A stretch of DNA of 53,561 nt. It comes from Flavobacteriaceae bacterium (GTDB lineage: Bacteria; Bacteroidota; Bacteroidia; Flavobacteriales; Flavobacteriaceae). Position 1 is the stretch's first letter. Every line of letters begins with the position of its first letter. Location of the stretch: the NCBI GenBank assembly GCA_002694465.1, contig NZMG01000006.1, forward strand, positions 86,880-140,440, read 5' to 3'. A program made the position numbers and the translations under genes. This document shows positions 26,927-35,605 of this stretch, one piece after another. The notes beneath the pieces were generated by a model, which was not told the DNA's origin, did not search any database, and saw nothing but the letters and a program-made list of their open reading frames with translations.

Positions 26927-28591
26927 GTGAAAAAGTATTCGCATTGGATAAAGTTTTGCATAGTTACTTTGGGTGTATTCTTTTTTATTTTCTTTTTAAA
27001 TAACAAATTCAAAGAAAATGAAAAGCTAGCTAGGGCTGAGCGTTTAGAATCTGTTCATGAGCGCATGATTAATCAATTTTCTTCTTCGGTAGATAATTTT
27101 GCGGGTCTAGTTTCTGGGATGAATACTTTTATGAATTTATCGAAGGAATTACCATCGGCAGAGCAATTTCAAGATTTTGTTCGGATTCAGTTTAGAGATA
27201 TAAACCGTCAAGATTCAATTGTTGTTTCGTTTATTGATACTTCCCATGTTTTTAAGTTTAGTTTTACTCCCAATCAAATGGATCCAGCTAATTTGGGTGG
27301 GAAAAAGGTAGCTTCCTTAAGAAATGATAAAGAAATTGAGAATCTAGATAGACTTTTGGCCAAGGATGGTTTGCACCTGTTCCCTCCAATCAATTTAGTA
27401 GAGGGTTGGCCCGGATTCCCATTAAATTTTAGAGTATTTAGAGATGGTAAAGTATTAGGATATGTTGCACCCATAATAGACTTTAAGTCAATTATTCAAC
27501 CAGTATATGATGATGAAACTTCTAATGAGTTTATATTTTTATTTCGAAACGAAGAAGGTCAAGATTTCGATAGGCAACAAGTTTATGATGGGGCAAAGGT
27601 GTATAATACACACAAGGATAAAGAATATTATAAAAATTTCAATTTGGGAATAGATAGTTTTCTATTAACAGAGAAGACTTATTTTGGATATACGATGACC
27701 TTGGGTACAGCGTATAAGGAAAATTCAAATTCTTCGAATAAGTTTTATATAATTCTTTGGATAAGTTATGTTGCATTTATTTTATTAGGATTAATAATTA
27801 CATTTCAAGTGGATCGCTATAAGCGATTAAATCATAAACTTGCTTTTACAAACAATTTACTTAAAGAGAGGCAGGTTCAAATAGATTTGCAAAACAAAGA
27901 ACTGGTTCAACTAAATAATACCAAAAACAAATTTTTCTCCATTATTGGTCACGATATAAAGCAACCCTTGAATGCCATTGAAGGTCTGTTACATTTGCTT
28001 GAAGAATCTGAAATACAAGATCCAGATTTAAAAGAAATATTGGTTAGTCTTAATCAGGCTACTGGTAATACAGTAAATTTACTCAACAATTTATTGCGAT
28101 GGGCTCTGTCTCAAACAGGAGAAATTAACTTTAATCCTACAAATTTAAATGTCACTCAATTAATAAAAGAATCTCTCAAAATATTAAAATTTCAAGCAGA
28201 TTTAAAGCAAATAATTATAAAGGATTCTTTAGTTGAAAATATAATATTTTACTGTGATGGCGATATGATACAAACTGTGGTTAGAAACTTAGTTTCAAAT
28301 GCAATAAAATATTCTAATGAAGGAGGTATTGTTGAGGTAATATTATTAGAGGAGAAATCCGAGTTAGTTTTAATGATTAGAGACCAAGGAATTGGAATGT
28401 CTCAAAAACAAGTAGATTCTCTTTTTAAACTGGATAGTATAACAAGTACATTGGGAACAAAAGGTGAGATGGGAACTGGATTGGGATTACAATTAGCAAC
28501 GGATTTTGTTAAAAAACATCAAGGCGTTATTATAGTTGAAAGTAGCATAGGGAAGGGCACAACATTTATAGTTAAGTTTCCACTTCTTTAA
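26927..28591 (+). CDS. Orphan membrane sensor histidine kinase
   Basis: The 554-residue product starts with GTG; no in-frame ATG gives the first membrane helix (WIKFCIVTLGVFFFIFFL). A periplasmic sensor domain of about 235 residues follows, then a second helix (IILWISYVAFILLGLIITF) and a coiled linker. HisKA has the phosphoacceptor His342 in FSIIGHDIKQPLNAIEG. The ATPase domain has NLVSNAIKYSNEGG, DQGIGMS and GTGLGLQL. No response regulator gene is adjacent. The sensor region is CHASE-like in place and size, but I cannot confirm the family. Base composition is somewhat more AT-rich than its neighbours. Confidence 0.9.
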   Translation: MKKYSHWIKFCIVTLGVFFFIFFLNNKFKENEKLARAERLESVHERMINQFSSSVDNFAGLVSGMNTFMNLSKELPSAEQFQDFVRIQFRDINRQDSIVVSFIDTSHVFKFSFTPNQMDPANLGGKKVASLRNDKEIENLDRLLAKDGLHLFPPINLVEGWPGFPLNFRVFRDGKVLGYVAPIIDFKSIIQPVYDDETSNEFIFLFRNEEGQDFDRQQVYDGAKVYNTHKDKEYYKNFNLGIDSFLLTEKTYFGYTMTLGTAYKENSNSSNKFYIILWISYVAFILLGLIITFQVDRYKRLNHKLAFTNNLLKERQVQIDLQNKELVQLNNTKNKFFSIIGHDIKQPLNAIEGLLHLLEESEIQDPDLKEILVSLNQATGNTVNLLNNLLRWALSQTGEINFNPTNLNVTQLIKESLKILKFQADLKQIIIKDSLVENIIFYCDGDMIQTVVRNLVSNAIKYSNEGGIVEVILLEEKSELVLMIRDQGIGMSQKQVDSLFKLDSITSTLGTKGEMGTGLGLQLATDFVKKHQGVIIVESSIGKGTTFIVKFPLL

Positions 28592-28699
28592 CTGAATTAA
28601 CACTTTCAATTATATAATTATTTAAATAATAGTGAATTACAAAAAGGTGTCACCTTATTTACAAGACATTTATTAGGACCATCTTTCATTGTAGGTAAC

Positions 28700-28730
28700 T
28701 TTGTCACTCACACTTCAATTTGTATCTTTG
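28700..28730 (+). promoter_or_regulatory. Promoter of ffh
   Basis: TTTG at 28700-28703 and TATCTTTG at 28723-28730 are separated by 19 bases. This is the full Bacteroidota promoter pattern TTTG-N19-TAnnTTTG. The -7 element ends 25 bases before the ffh ATG. Confidence 0.75.
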
Positions 28731-28755
28731 GCATTCTTAAAATGCAAGTAGTATT

Positions 28756-30084
28756 ATGTTCGATAATTTAAGTGATAAACTAGATAAAGCACTTCACGTC
28801 TTAAAGGGACATGGAAGTATTACAGAAGTAAATGTTGCCGAAACTTTAAAAGAAGTTCGACGCGCGTTACTAGATGCCGATGTGAACTTTAAAATAGCCA
28901 AAGACTTTACAAATACAGTTAAAGAAAAGGCATTAGGTCAAAACGTTCTTACCACTTTACAACCTGGCCAATTAATGGTGAAATTGGTAAAGGATGAACT
29001 TACCCAATTGATGGGAGGAGAAACCGCGGGTATGAATCTTAGTGGAAACCCAAGTGTTATTTTAATGTCTGGTTTACAGGGGAGTGGTAAAACGACTTTT
29101 TCAGGGAAATTGGCAAATTACCTGAAGACTAAAAAAACCAAAAAACCATTATTGGTAGCTTGTGATGTCTATCGTCCTGCGGCCATTAATCAGCTGCACG
29201 TGGTGGGAGACCAAGTAGGTGTTGAGGTGTATAGCGAAGAGGGAAATATGAATCCCGTGGAGATTGCTCAAAACGCCATTGCTCATGCTAAGAAAAATGG
29301 ACATAATGTGGTAATTGTGGATACGGCGGGTCGTTTGGCGGTGGATGAAGAAATGATGACCGAAATTGCCAATGTTCATAAAGCCATTAATCCACAAGAA
29401 ACATTGTTTGTCGTGGATGCCATGACGGGTCAAGATGCAGTAAACACAGCAAAAGCTTTTAATGATAGGCTTAATTTTGAGGGAGTTATTCTTACAAAAC
29501 TTGATGGTGATACACGAGGTGGAGCGGCGATATCTATTAAAAGCGTAGTCGATAAACCTATCAAGTTTATTGGAACAGGAGAGAAGATGGATGCTATTGA
29601 TGTATTCCACCCTTCACGTATGGCAGATCGTATTCTAGGGATGGGGGACGTGGTTTCCCTTGTTGAAAGAGCGCAAGAACAGTTTGATGAAGAGGAGGCT
29701 AGAAAACTTCAGAAAAAAATTGCAAAAAACCAATTCGGATTTGATGACTTTCTGAAACAGATTCAGCAAGTTAAGAAAATGGGTAGCATGAAGGATTTGG
29801 TTGGAATGATACCAGGCGCAGGAAAGGCTTTGAAAAATGTTGATATTGATGACGATGCATTTAAAGGAATTGAAGCGATTATTCATTCGATGACTCCTGC
29901 GGAAAGGAGTACCCCAAGCATTATAAACGGAAGTAGAAAGAAACGTATTGCCAAAGGCAGTGGAACCGAAGTTCAGCAAGTAAATCAATTATTGAAGCAG
30001 TTCGACCAAATGAGCAAAATGATGAAGATGATGCAAGGAGGGGGCGGCCGAAAAATGATGCAGGCAATGAATAAGATGCGTTAA
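28756..30084 (+). CDS. ffh: Signal recognition particle GTPase Ffh
   Basis: Ffh binds 4.5S RNA and nascent signal sequences and delivers ribosomes to FtsY and SecY. The 442-residue product has the N domain, then the G domain with GLQGSGKTTFSGKLA, DVYRPAAINQLHVVG, DTAGRL and TKLDGDTRGGAA. The methionine-rich M domain ends QMSKMMKMMQGGGGRKMMQAM. Length is normal. It has a clean promoter upstream and is followed after 29 bases by folD, probably in one transcript. Confidence 0.98.
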   Translation: MFDNLSDKLDKALHVLKGHGSITEVNVAETLKEVRRALLDADVNFKIAKDFTNTVKEKALGQNVLTTLQPGQLMVKLVKDELTQLMGGETAGMNLSGNPSVILMSGLQGSGKTTFSGKLANYLKTKKTKKPLLVACDVYRPAAINQLHVVGDQVGVEVYSEEGNMNPVEIAQNAIAHAKKNGHNVVIVDTAGRLAVDEEMMTEIANVHKAINPQETLFVVDAMTGQDAVNTAKAFNDRLNFEGVILTKLDGDTRGGAAISIKSVVDKPIKFIGTGEKMDAIDVFHPSRMADRILGMGDVVSLVERAQEQFDEEEARKLQKKIAKNQFGFDDFLKQIQQVKKMGSMKDLVGMIPGAGKALKNVDIDDDAFKGIEAIIHSMTPAERSTPSIINGSRKKRIAKGSGTEVQQVNQLLKQFDQMSKMMKMMQGGGGRKMMQAMNKMR

Positions 30085-30113
30085 TATTTTAATTAAAATC
30101 CCTACTCTAGGAT

Positions 30114-30995
30114 ATGACATTATTAGACGGAAGAAAAGTAAGCAACGAAATTAAAGACGAAATTGCTGCAGAAGTTGCCAAGATGAAGGCAAAGGGAGAG
30201 AAAGTTCCTCATTTAGCAGCAGTTTTAGTTGGTGACGATGGTGCTAGTTTAACCTATGTAGGGAGTAAAGTAAAAGCATGTGAGCGTATAGGTTTTGAAA
30301 GTACGTTGGTAAAAATGCCCAACACTACAAGTGAATTAGAATTACTTAAAAAAATTGAAGAGTTAAACAACAACGATGACATTGATGGATTTATCATTCA
30401 ATTGCCATTGCCTCCACAAATCGATGAGCAAAAAGTATTAATGGCCGTGGATCCAAGTAAGGATGTAGATGGTTTCCACCCAGAAAACTTTGGAAAAATG
30501 GCATTGGATATGAGCACCTTCATTCCTGCAACACCCTTCGGTATATTAGAACTATTAGAACGCTATAAAGTAGACACCAAAGGGAAGCATACTGTAGTTA
30601 TTGGACGTAGCCATATTGTGGGGCGTCCCATGAGTATTTTAATGAGCCGAAAAGGATGGCCAGGGAATAGTACTGTAACACTTACACACAGTAGTACCAA
30701 AAATATTTCTCAAATTACTACCCAAGCAGATATTATTATTTCGGCATTAGGCGTACCCGATTTCCTAAAAGCCGAAATGGTGAAAGACGATGTGGTGATT
30801 ATTGATGTAGGAATCACTCGTGTAGAGGATAAAAACCATCCTAAGGGTTATGTAATAAAAGGCGATGTTGATTTTGAAAATGTAAGTAAAAAAGCCTCAT
30901 TTATAACACCTGTACCTGGGGGCGTAGGACCTATGACCATTGCCATGTTATTAAAAAACACCTTATTGGCTAGAGAGCAAAGAAAAAGCCTTTAA
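30114..30995 (+). CDS. folD: Methylenetetrahydrofolate dehydrogenase/cyclohydrolase FolD
   Basis: FolD makes 10-formyl-tetrahydrofolate from methylene-tetrahydrofolate in two steps. The 293-residue product has the catalytic Tyr and Lys in LTYVGSKVKACERIGF, then GFIIQLPLP, DPSKDVDGFHPEN and TPFGILELL. The NADP-binding GRSHIVGRPMSILM and the C-terminal TPVPGGVGPMTIAMLL are also present. Its TAA stop overlaps the TAA of the convergent permease gene in a shared TTAA (30992-30995). folE, another folate gene, lies 20 kb away in this window. Confidence 0.97.
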   Translation: MTLLDGRKVSNEIKDEIAAEVAKMKAKGEKVPHLAAVLVGDDGASLTYVGSKVKACERIGFESTLVKMPNTTSELELLKKIEELNNNDDIDGFIIQLPLPPQIDEQKVLMAVDPSKDVDGFHPENFGKMALDMSTFIPATPFGILELLERYKVDTKGKHTVVIGRSHIVGRPMSILMSRKGWPGNSTVTLTHSSTKNISQITTQADIIISALGVPDFLKAEMVKDDVVIIDVGITRVEDKNHPKGYVIKGDVDFENVSKKASFITPVPGGVGPMTIAMLLKNTLLAREQRKSL

Positions 30996-32008
30996 GAGGA
31001 TTGTTTTTCAGGATATTCCTTTCTGTAAATACTAAGTAGTACTAGAAATAAACTGATAAGTAAAGGGCCAAAAATTAACCCGATAAATCCAAAAAGGGGT
31101 ACCCCTACAATTACTCCCACTAGAGTTATTAAAGGATGTACATTATCTAGTTTCTTTAAAACATAAAGTCTTATAATATTATCTGTGGAGCCTACAACCA
31201 CCAATCCATAGATAAGAATTCCCCAAGCGGTAAAAGTGTTTCCAGTAGATAATTCAAGAATAAATACGGGGATAATTCCTAATAATGTCCCTACAAACGG
31301 AATCATAGAGCCAATGGTGACAATAACAAACCAAAAGAAAGGATCCTGAACCCCAAAAATTAAAAACCCAATTAACGCGACAATTCCTTGCGCTACAGCT
31401 ACCAAAGGTATTCCTAATGCATTGGAACGCACCATACCTTTAACTTGATTTCCTATTACGTTTAAATTGGTTTTATTAACGGGGATATAGCTACCTACAG
31501 AGTCCTTTGCCAAAGAACGATCGGTAAATAAATAGAATAAAATAAAGTACATTAACCCAATTGCAATAAACACATCAAAAGTGCTTCCAGCTATATTTTG
31601 TAAATTTTTGGAAAGCCAATTAGAGATAGCTCCTACATCTATTTGAGAAGCAAGATCGAAACCTAACCTACTTTCCCAAACGCCAATTTGTTCTTTAAAG
31701 GCACTCGCAACTCTTTCAGAATTTTGAACAGCATGGCCAATTTTATTTCCCAGTAATAACAAAACGCCAGAAACTGGAAGCAAAATGGTAATGAACGAGA
31801 GAATACAAAGTGTAGCTGCGGCAAGATTTCTATTCCATCCTCTTCGTACTAGTTTTACCATCCATCCCCGCATAAGTACATAAATAGTGATGGCTCCCAA
31901 AACACCAGAAAGATAGGGGAGTAATTCCCAGAAAATAAGTCCGCCAATAATAATAATAATGAGTAAAATAAATATTTGACGAATGATAGGCTGTGGAATA
32001 GTTTTCAT
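30992..32008 (-). CDS. AI-2E family transporter (PerM-like permease)
   Basis: The 338-residue product has seven to eight hydrophobic helices, starting with IFILLIIIIIGGLIFW. The family-typical central and C-terminal blocks are GIPLVAVAQGIVALIGFLIFG, VTIGSMIPFVGTLLGIIPVF and HPLITLVGVIVGVPLFGFIGLIFGPLL. The family is named for autoinducer-2 export, but members also act as sodium/proton exchangers, so the substrate is open. It is convergent with folD and shares its stop bases. No quorum-sensing gene is adjacent. Confidence 0.88.
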   Translation of the reverse strand: MKTIPQPIIRQIFILLIIIIIGGLIFWELLPYLSGVLGAITIYVLMRGWMVKLVRRGWNRNLAAATLCILSFITILLPVSGVLLLLGNKIGHAVQNSERVASAFKEQIGVWESRLGFDLASQIDVGAISNWLSKNLQNIAGSTFDVFIAIGLMYFILFYLFTDRSLAKDSVGSYIPVNKTNLNVIGNQVKGMVRSNALGIPLVAVAQGIVALIGFLIFGVQDPFFWFVIVTIGSMIPFVGTLLGIIPVFILELSTGNTFTAWGILIYGLVVVGSTDNIIRLYVLKKLDNVHPLITLVGVIVGVPLFGFIGLIFGPLLISLFLVLLSIYRKEYPEKQSS

Positions 32009-32111
32009 GAATTTACAATTGTTGTTTAAAATTACATGTTTTCAATAAACCCTCAATGCTTTTAAGAAAAGATTCAAATTAAAATCTTTTACTACCTTTC
32101 CTTTTTAATTT

Positions 32112-32861
32112 TTGAAAAAAGACGTGACCGAGTCTGTATTTTTTAGGGATAATAATGCCTTTACCATGTTTGGCTTTCAGCATATTATAGCAATTCTTTT
32201 TTTTGCATTGTTTGGATATGCGTTTATTGTTTCGGCAAAGAAATTATCTGAAAAAAGTCAGCACCAATTAGGAGTTGGATTTTCTATTTTTCTTTGTGCA
32301 AGTTTGGTTATTTGGACTATTTCTAGGATATACATTCAAGGGTTTGACCCTACCGAACATCTTCCGTTACACCTCTGTAATATCATTTCTTTATTACTTC
32401 CTATTTTTGCTATAACGCGTAAAAAGTGGATGTATGAAGTGTTGCTTTTTTGGATTTTGGCAGGTACCTCACAAGCTATTATTACTCCCGATTTAGCCCA
32501 TGGCTTCCCACATTACGATTATCTCAAATATTTTGTAGTGCATTGTGGCTTGGTTGTTTTTATTCTTTACGCCATTATTATTTACAAAATGCGCCCCACC
32601 GTAAAAAGCATATTTAAATCCTTTTTAGCATTGCAAGTGTACTTTGTTGCCATGCTATTGGTGAATAAAATCTTAGGCTCTAATTATTTCTTTATTTCAG
32701 AAAAACCACCTCACGGATCATTGTTAGACTATTTAGGGGATTGGCCGTATTATATTTTAGTGGCAGAATTAATCTTATTTCCTTATTTCTTCCTAATTTA
32801 TTTGCCTTTTCATTTCACCAGAAAAAAGGCTATTTCGCAAAAAGCTGATCCAAATTCCTGA
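32112..32861 (+). CDS. YwaF/TIGR02206-type integral membrane protein
   Basis: The 249-residue product has about six to seven helices and the family pattern of an early FGFQHIIAILFFALFGYAF segment. PTEHLPLHLCNIISLLLPIFA, GTSQAIITPDLAHGFPHY and the late GDWPYYILVAELILF follow. The His/Asp-bearing positions are conserved in this uncharacterised family. The start is taken as TTG at 32112 because the first ATG (32166) would cut into the first helix block; a GTG at 32124 is also possible. Its end overlaps the convergent VOC gene by 32 bases. Function is unknown. Confidence 0.75.
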   Translation: MKKDVTESVFFRDNNAFTMFGFQHIIAILFFALFGYAFIVSAKKLSEKSQHQLGVGFSIFLCASLVIWTISRIYIQGFDPTEHLPLHLCNIISLLLPIFAITRKKWMYEVLLFWILAGTSQAIITPDLAHGFPHYDYLKYFVVHCGLVVFILYAIIIYKMRPTVKSIFKSFLALQVYFVAMLLVNKILGSNYFFISEKPPHGSLLDYLGDWPYYILVAELILFPYFFLIYLPFHFTRKKAISQKADPNS

Positions 32862-33252
32862 AGGCTTTAAATTCCAAAGCATTACCCGAAGGGTCTTTAA
32901 AAAACATAGTGGCTTGTTCACCCACTTCACCTTTAAATCGAGTGTAGGGCTCAATAATAAATTGAATGCCTTTCTTTTTTAAATCTTCAGCAAATGTTTC
33001 AAAATTTTGCATATCCAAAACCACTCCAAAATGCGGAATGGGGACCTCTTTCCCGTCTACTGGGTTTGAAACGGATTCATTCGTTTCGTCCTTTAAATGA
33101 ATGACCAATTGATGTCCAAAAAAATCGAAATCGACCCAATGGTTGCTGCTTCGTCCTTCTTTACATCCCAAAACGTCTCTATAAAAGGTTCGATTTATTT
33201 CAATATTATTTACAGGAATGGCTAAATGAAATGGTCGTAGATTTTGTGACAT
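32830..33252 (-). CDS. VOC (glyoxalase/dioxygenase superfamily) protein
   Basis: The 140-residue product has two beta-alpha-beta-beta-beta modules. The first has FHLAIPVNNIEINRTFYRDVLGC and FFGHQLVIHL; the second has PHFGVVLDMQNFETFAEDLKK and MFFKDPSGNALEFKAF. Candidate metal ligands are His9, the His in GHQLVIHL, the His in PHFGV and Glu in ALEFK. It follows the methyltransferase gene with a two-base gap, so the two are cotranscribed. The substrate is unknown. Confidence 0.88.
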   Translation of the reverse strand: MSQNLRPFHLAIPVNNIEINRTFYRDVLGCKEGRSSNHWVDFDFFGHQLVIHLKDETNESVSNPVDGKEVPIPHFGVVLDMQNFETFAEDLKKKGIQFIIEPYTRFKGEVGEQATMFFKDPSGNALEFKAFRNLDQLFAK

Positions 33253-33254
33253 CC

Positions 33255-34871
33255 TTAGGCGAGTTTTAAATAGTTTATACTTACGGTTGCAAGTTCGTTA
33301 TTTGGAAATTTTGAAAAATGTTTTGGGTCACTCTTTAAGTTTAATTCATCAATTACCTTAAGAAACACATCTAATTCTAAAATATACTGATCGCTAAAAC
33401 CATGGGTAGCATCATAAGCAGTGCATGCCGTTTTTCCAATGTTTTGTGCTGCTATGGAAGGGTTTATGGTGTGTAATTCTATCATTAACAGACCAAACTT
33501 TTTAATGTAAGGCAACCAATTTTCGAGATGTTCTTTTAAATTTTGTTCTACGAGTGCATTGGGTAATCTATCACCGCAAGAGGCAAATGCTCCCTTAGAA
33601 TCGCTCTTTCTATTGGTTTCAATAGTATTGGGGAATTTCCAAGGGCGGTTATGGTCGAGAAAGGTTCGCACGTTGAGCAAATCGCTCAATTCAATATCAT
33701 AACTTTCTTGAATATCATTCTCCAATTGGGAGGGATTGGCAATATCACCCCAAATGACCTTGGCCCAAATATCGGCTTTTACCAGATTGGCTCGTGTAAC
33801 TTTTAATGCGGCACGATTATAATCCACACCTACCAAAAATAGAGGGTATTCTTCGAGCATGGTGCCTCGTTTGGTGCGTTGTTCAATCACTTCAAAAAGA
33901 TGGATAAGAAAAGCTCCATTACCACAGCCCATATCCAAAATTCCTTTGGGTTGTTCTTCAATAGGTTTGTTGAAAAGCGCAATGACAATTTCGTCAATCT
34001 TTTTAAAATAAGCAGAATGTGCGCCTCCACTTCCCCAAACATTCATTTCTCTATCCACGTGCATTTCGGTGGCACTAGGGTCGTTGCTTTTGAAAATGCT
34101 GGCATTACCAAATAGCAACTCATCTACCCTTCTAAAGGTAGGTAAATAGGAAACGGTAACACCATACGCTGACGACCTACGAGCAAAAAACAAGCCTTTA
34201 TCGGTAAATCGATAGTGTTCATTTTTTTTATTAAACCAACCTAAAAAAGTAAAGAAATCTAATATTTTGCTAAAACTTACGGGGTCTTCGTGAAATTCAT
34301 CGGCACTAAAGGAGGCTTCCATAAAATATTTATGAAACATTCCGTCCATTCCCAAATATACAGTAATGGGTCCCACCAAAACACCTTCAATATGTTTCTG
34401 GATTTGCAATTCAATTTCACGATCTTGCTCGTTTTTGGATATTGGATTAAAGTCTCCTTGCTTGTATTTTGTAAAAATTCTGTTGAGTGATGTAAACTGT
34501 TCCAAATCGAAATTACGTGGATGAAAACCTTCCGAAATTTTTAAATATTGAACCACTTCGTGATACCTTTCAGAAAATTGAAACGCCTTCTCACTTTTAT
34601 CGTTTATTGAAATGGTAACTTGGTTTGTTTCAGCATCTACTTGATAATTTACCCAACCTTGCGAACCCAACATTCGTAAGGCAACATTTAGGTATCCTTC
34701 ATTGGCTTCAAATTTTTCTGAAATCTCTGAAATTGAAAAAATCGTTTTTGTTAGCAAATAGTCAAGAACCCCTTTTTCTGTTAGTGAATATATTACGGGC
34801 GCACAAACAATTCCGTCCAAATGCCGAAACAGGTCACTACGAAGAAGACTTTTATCTAAAGGTGATAGCAT
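33255..34871 (-). CDS. Class I SAM-dependent methyltransferase, large two-module form
   Basis: The 538-residue product starts with a winged-helix-like segment (VIYSLTEKGVLDYLL, FSISEISEKFEANEGYLNVALRMLG). A second similar segment near residue 190 follows (FSADEFHEDPVSFSKILDFFTFLGWF). The SAM-binding motif I, ILDMGCGNGAFLIHLF, lies near residue 312, with VGVDYNRAALKVTRANL as motif II. This layout resembles O-methyltransferases with duplicated dimerisation modules and the AprA-related methyltransferases of natural-product clusters. No synthase gene is nearby. It is coupled to the VOC gene. The substrate is unknown. Confidence 0.85.
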   Translation of the reverse strand: MLSPLDKSLLRSDLFRHLDGIVCAPVIYSLTEKGVLDYLLTKTIFSISEISEKFEANEGYLNVALRMLGSQGWVNYQVDAETNQVTISINDKSEKAFQFSERYHEVVQYLKISEGFHPRNFDLEQFTSLNRIFTKYKQGDFNPISKNEQDREIELQIQKHIEGVLVGPITVYLGMDGMFHKYFMEASFSADEFHEDPVSFSKILDFFTFLGWFNKKNEHYRFTDKGLFFARRSSAYGVTVSYLPTFRRVDELLFGNASIFKSNDPSATEMHVDREMNVWGSGGAHSAYFKKIDEIVIALFNKPIEEQPKGILDMGCGNGAFLIHLFEVIEQRTKRGTMLEEYPLFLVGVDYNRAALKVTRANLVKADIWAKVIWGDIANPSQLENDIQESYDIELSDLLNVRTFLDHNRPWKFPNTIETNRKSDSKGAFASCGDRLPNALVEQNLKEHLENWLPYIKKFGLLMIELHTINPSIAAQNIGKTACTAYDATHGFSDQYILELDVFLKVIDELNLKSDPKHFSKFPNNELATVSINYLKLA

Positions 34872-34972
34872 GTAAATTGTTTTAACGCTATAAATATAGG
34901 TTTTCTATTTTTTCTTCAGTTTTAGTGTTTAATAATGTATTTATGAGTAAGATACTGCATTTAGGGAAATAA

Positions 34973-34999
34973 AAAAACCTTCAAATATTGAAGGTTTTT
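34973..34999 (-). terminator. Terminator after the 35-kb lipoprotein gene
   Basis: AAAAACCTTCAA at 34973-34984 pairs exactly with TTGAAGGTTTTT at 34988-34999 around a three-base loop. On the minus strand the U-run is supplied by the A-run at 34971-34977. It lies 22 bases past the stop of the lipoprotein gene read in that direction. Confidence 0.85.
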
Positions 35000-35021
35000 A
35001 ATTGTAGATGAATAATCTATG

Positions 35022-35588
35022 TTATTCCTTTTCCGTATCCCAACCAATCATAAAATATTTAAATGTAGCCGTATCGGGAATTTGTGAAGCCTCAATTCTT
35101 GCACTGTAATCGTACCTAATGTTTTCAGGAAGTTGTTTTTTATCTACGGTAAGATAAATATCACTGTTCTTTAAAAACACCACTACAGCATTTATTGCAT
35201 TTTCAATTCCTGCTATTTCATAGTTAGCTTTAACATCGGCAAAAGTGCTAGCAGAATTTAAGCCTTTTTCCGTTTTATATCTTGCATCAAATACCTGTAT
35301 ATTACTAATGATTGAGTTTGGGTCACTTTCGTCTTCTGGCGAAATTAAAAGTAATTTCTTCCCTCCTTTTTCATAAATTTCTACTTCGCCTTGGGTTCCC
35401 AAAGCATCTTTAATTGGATTTAATTTTACAATAGAATCGTTAGCAAAAATAGAGTCTATCTGTCTCATTTGGACATCTTGTGTCACTTTACCTACGATAC
35501 CTTCTCCAATAGCAAAGGGGTCTTCTCCTTTTCCACATTGGGTACATAATATTCCAGCAATGGCAACAATTAATAGGGTCTTTTTCAT
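35022..35588 (-). CDS. Predicted lipoprotein, function unknown
   Basis: I do not recognise this 188-residue protein. It begins MKKTLLIVAIAGILCTQCGK, a signal peptide with a probable lipidation Cys18, though Gln at -1 is atypical. The mature part is rich in short strands (GEVEIYEKGGKKLLLISPEDES, AVVVFLKNSDIYLTVDKKQLP) and has no catalytic motif I can name. It lies 17 bases after the HerA-like gene in the same direction and is closed by a terminator, so it may share that transcript. It looks like a conserved flavobacterial cell-envelope protein. Confidence 0.65.
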   Translation of the reverse strand: MKKTLLIVAIAGILCTQCGKGEDPFAIGEGIVGKVTQDVQMRQIDSIFANDSIVKLNPIKDALGTQGEVEIYEKGGKKLLLISPEDESDPNSIISNIQVFDARYKTEKGLNSASTFADVKANYEIAGIENAINAVVVFLKNSDIYLTVDKKQLPENIRYDYSARIEASQIPDTATFKYFMIGWDTEKE

Positions 35589-35605
35589 AGTTTTTGTGGG
35601 GTTAT

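Noticed and set aside
29149..29610. A 153-codon open frame on the minus strand inside ffh
   Set aside because: It is antisense to conserved GTPase motifs and encodes no recognisable protein; no promoter element or signal peptide supports it.
30992..32008. A quorum-sensing system based on the AI-2E-type permease
   Set aside because: No luxS, receptor or regulator is nearby, and many family members are ion exchangers.
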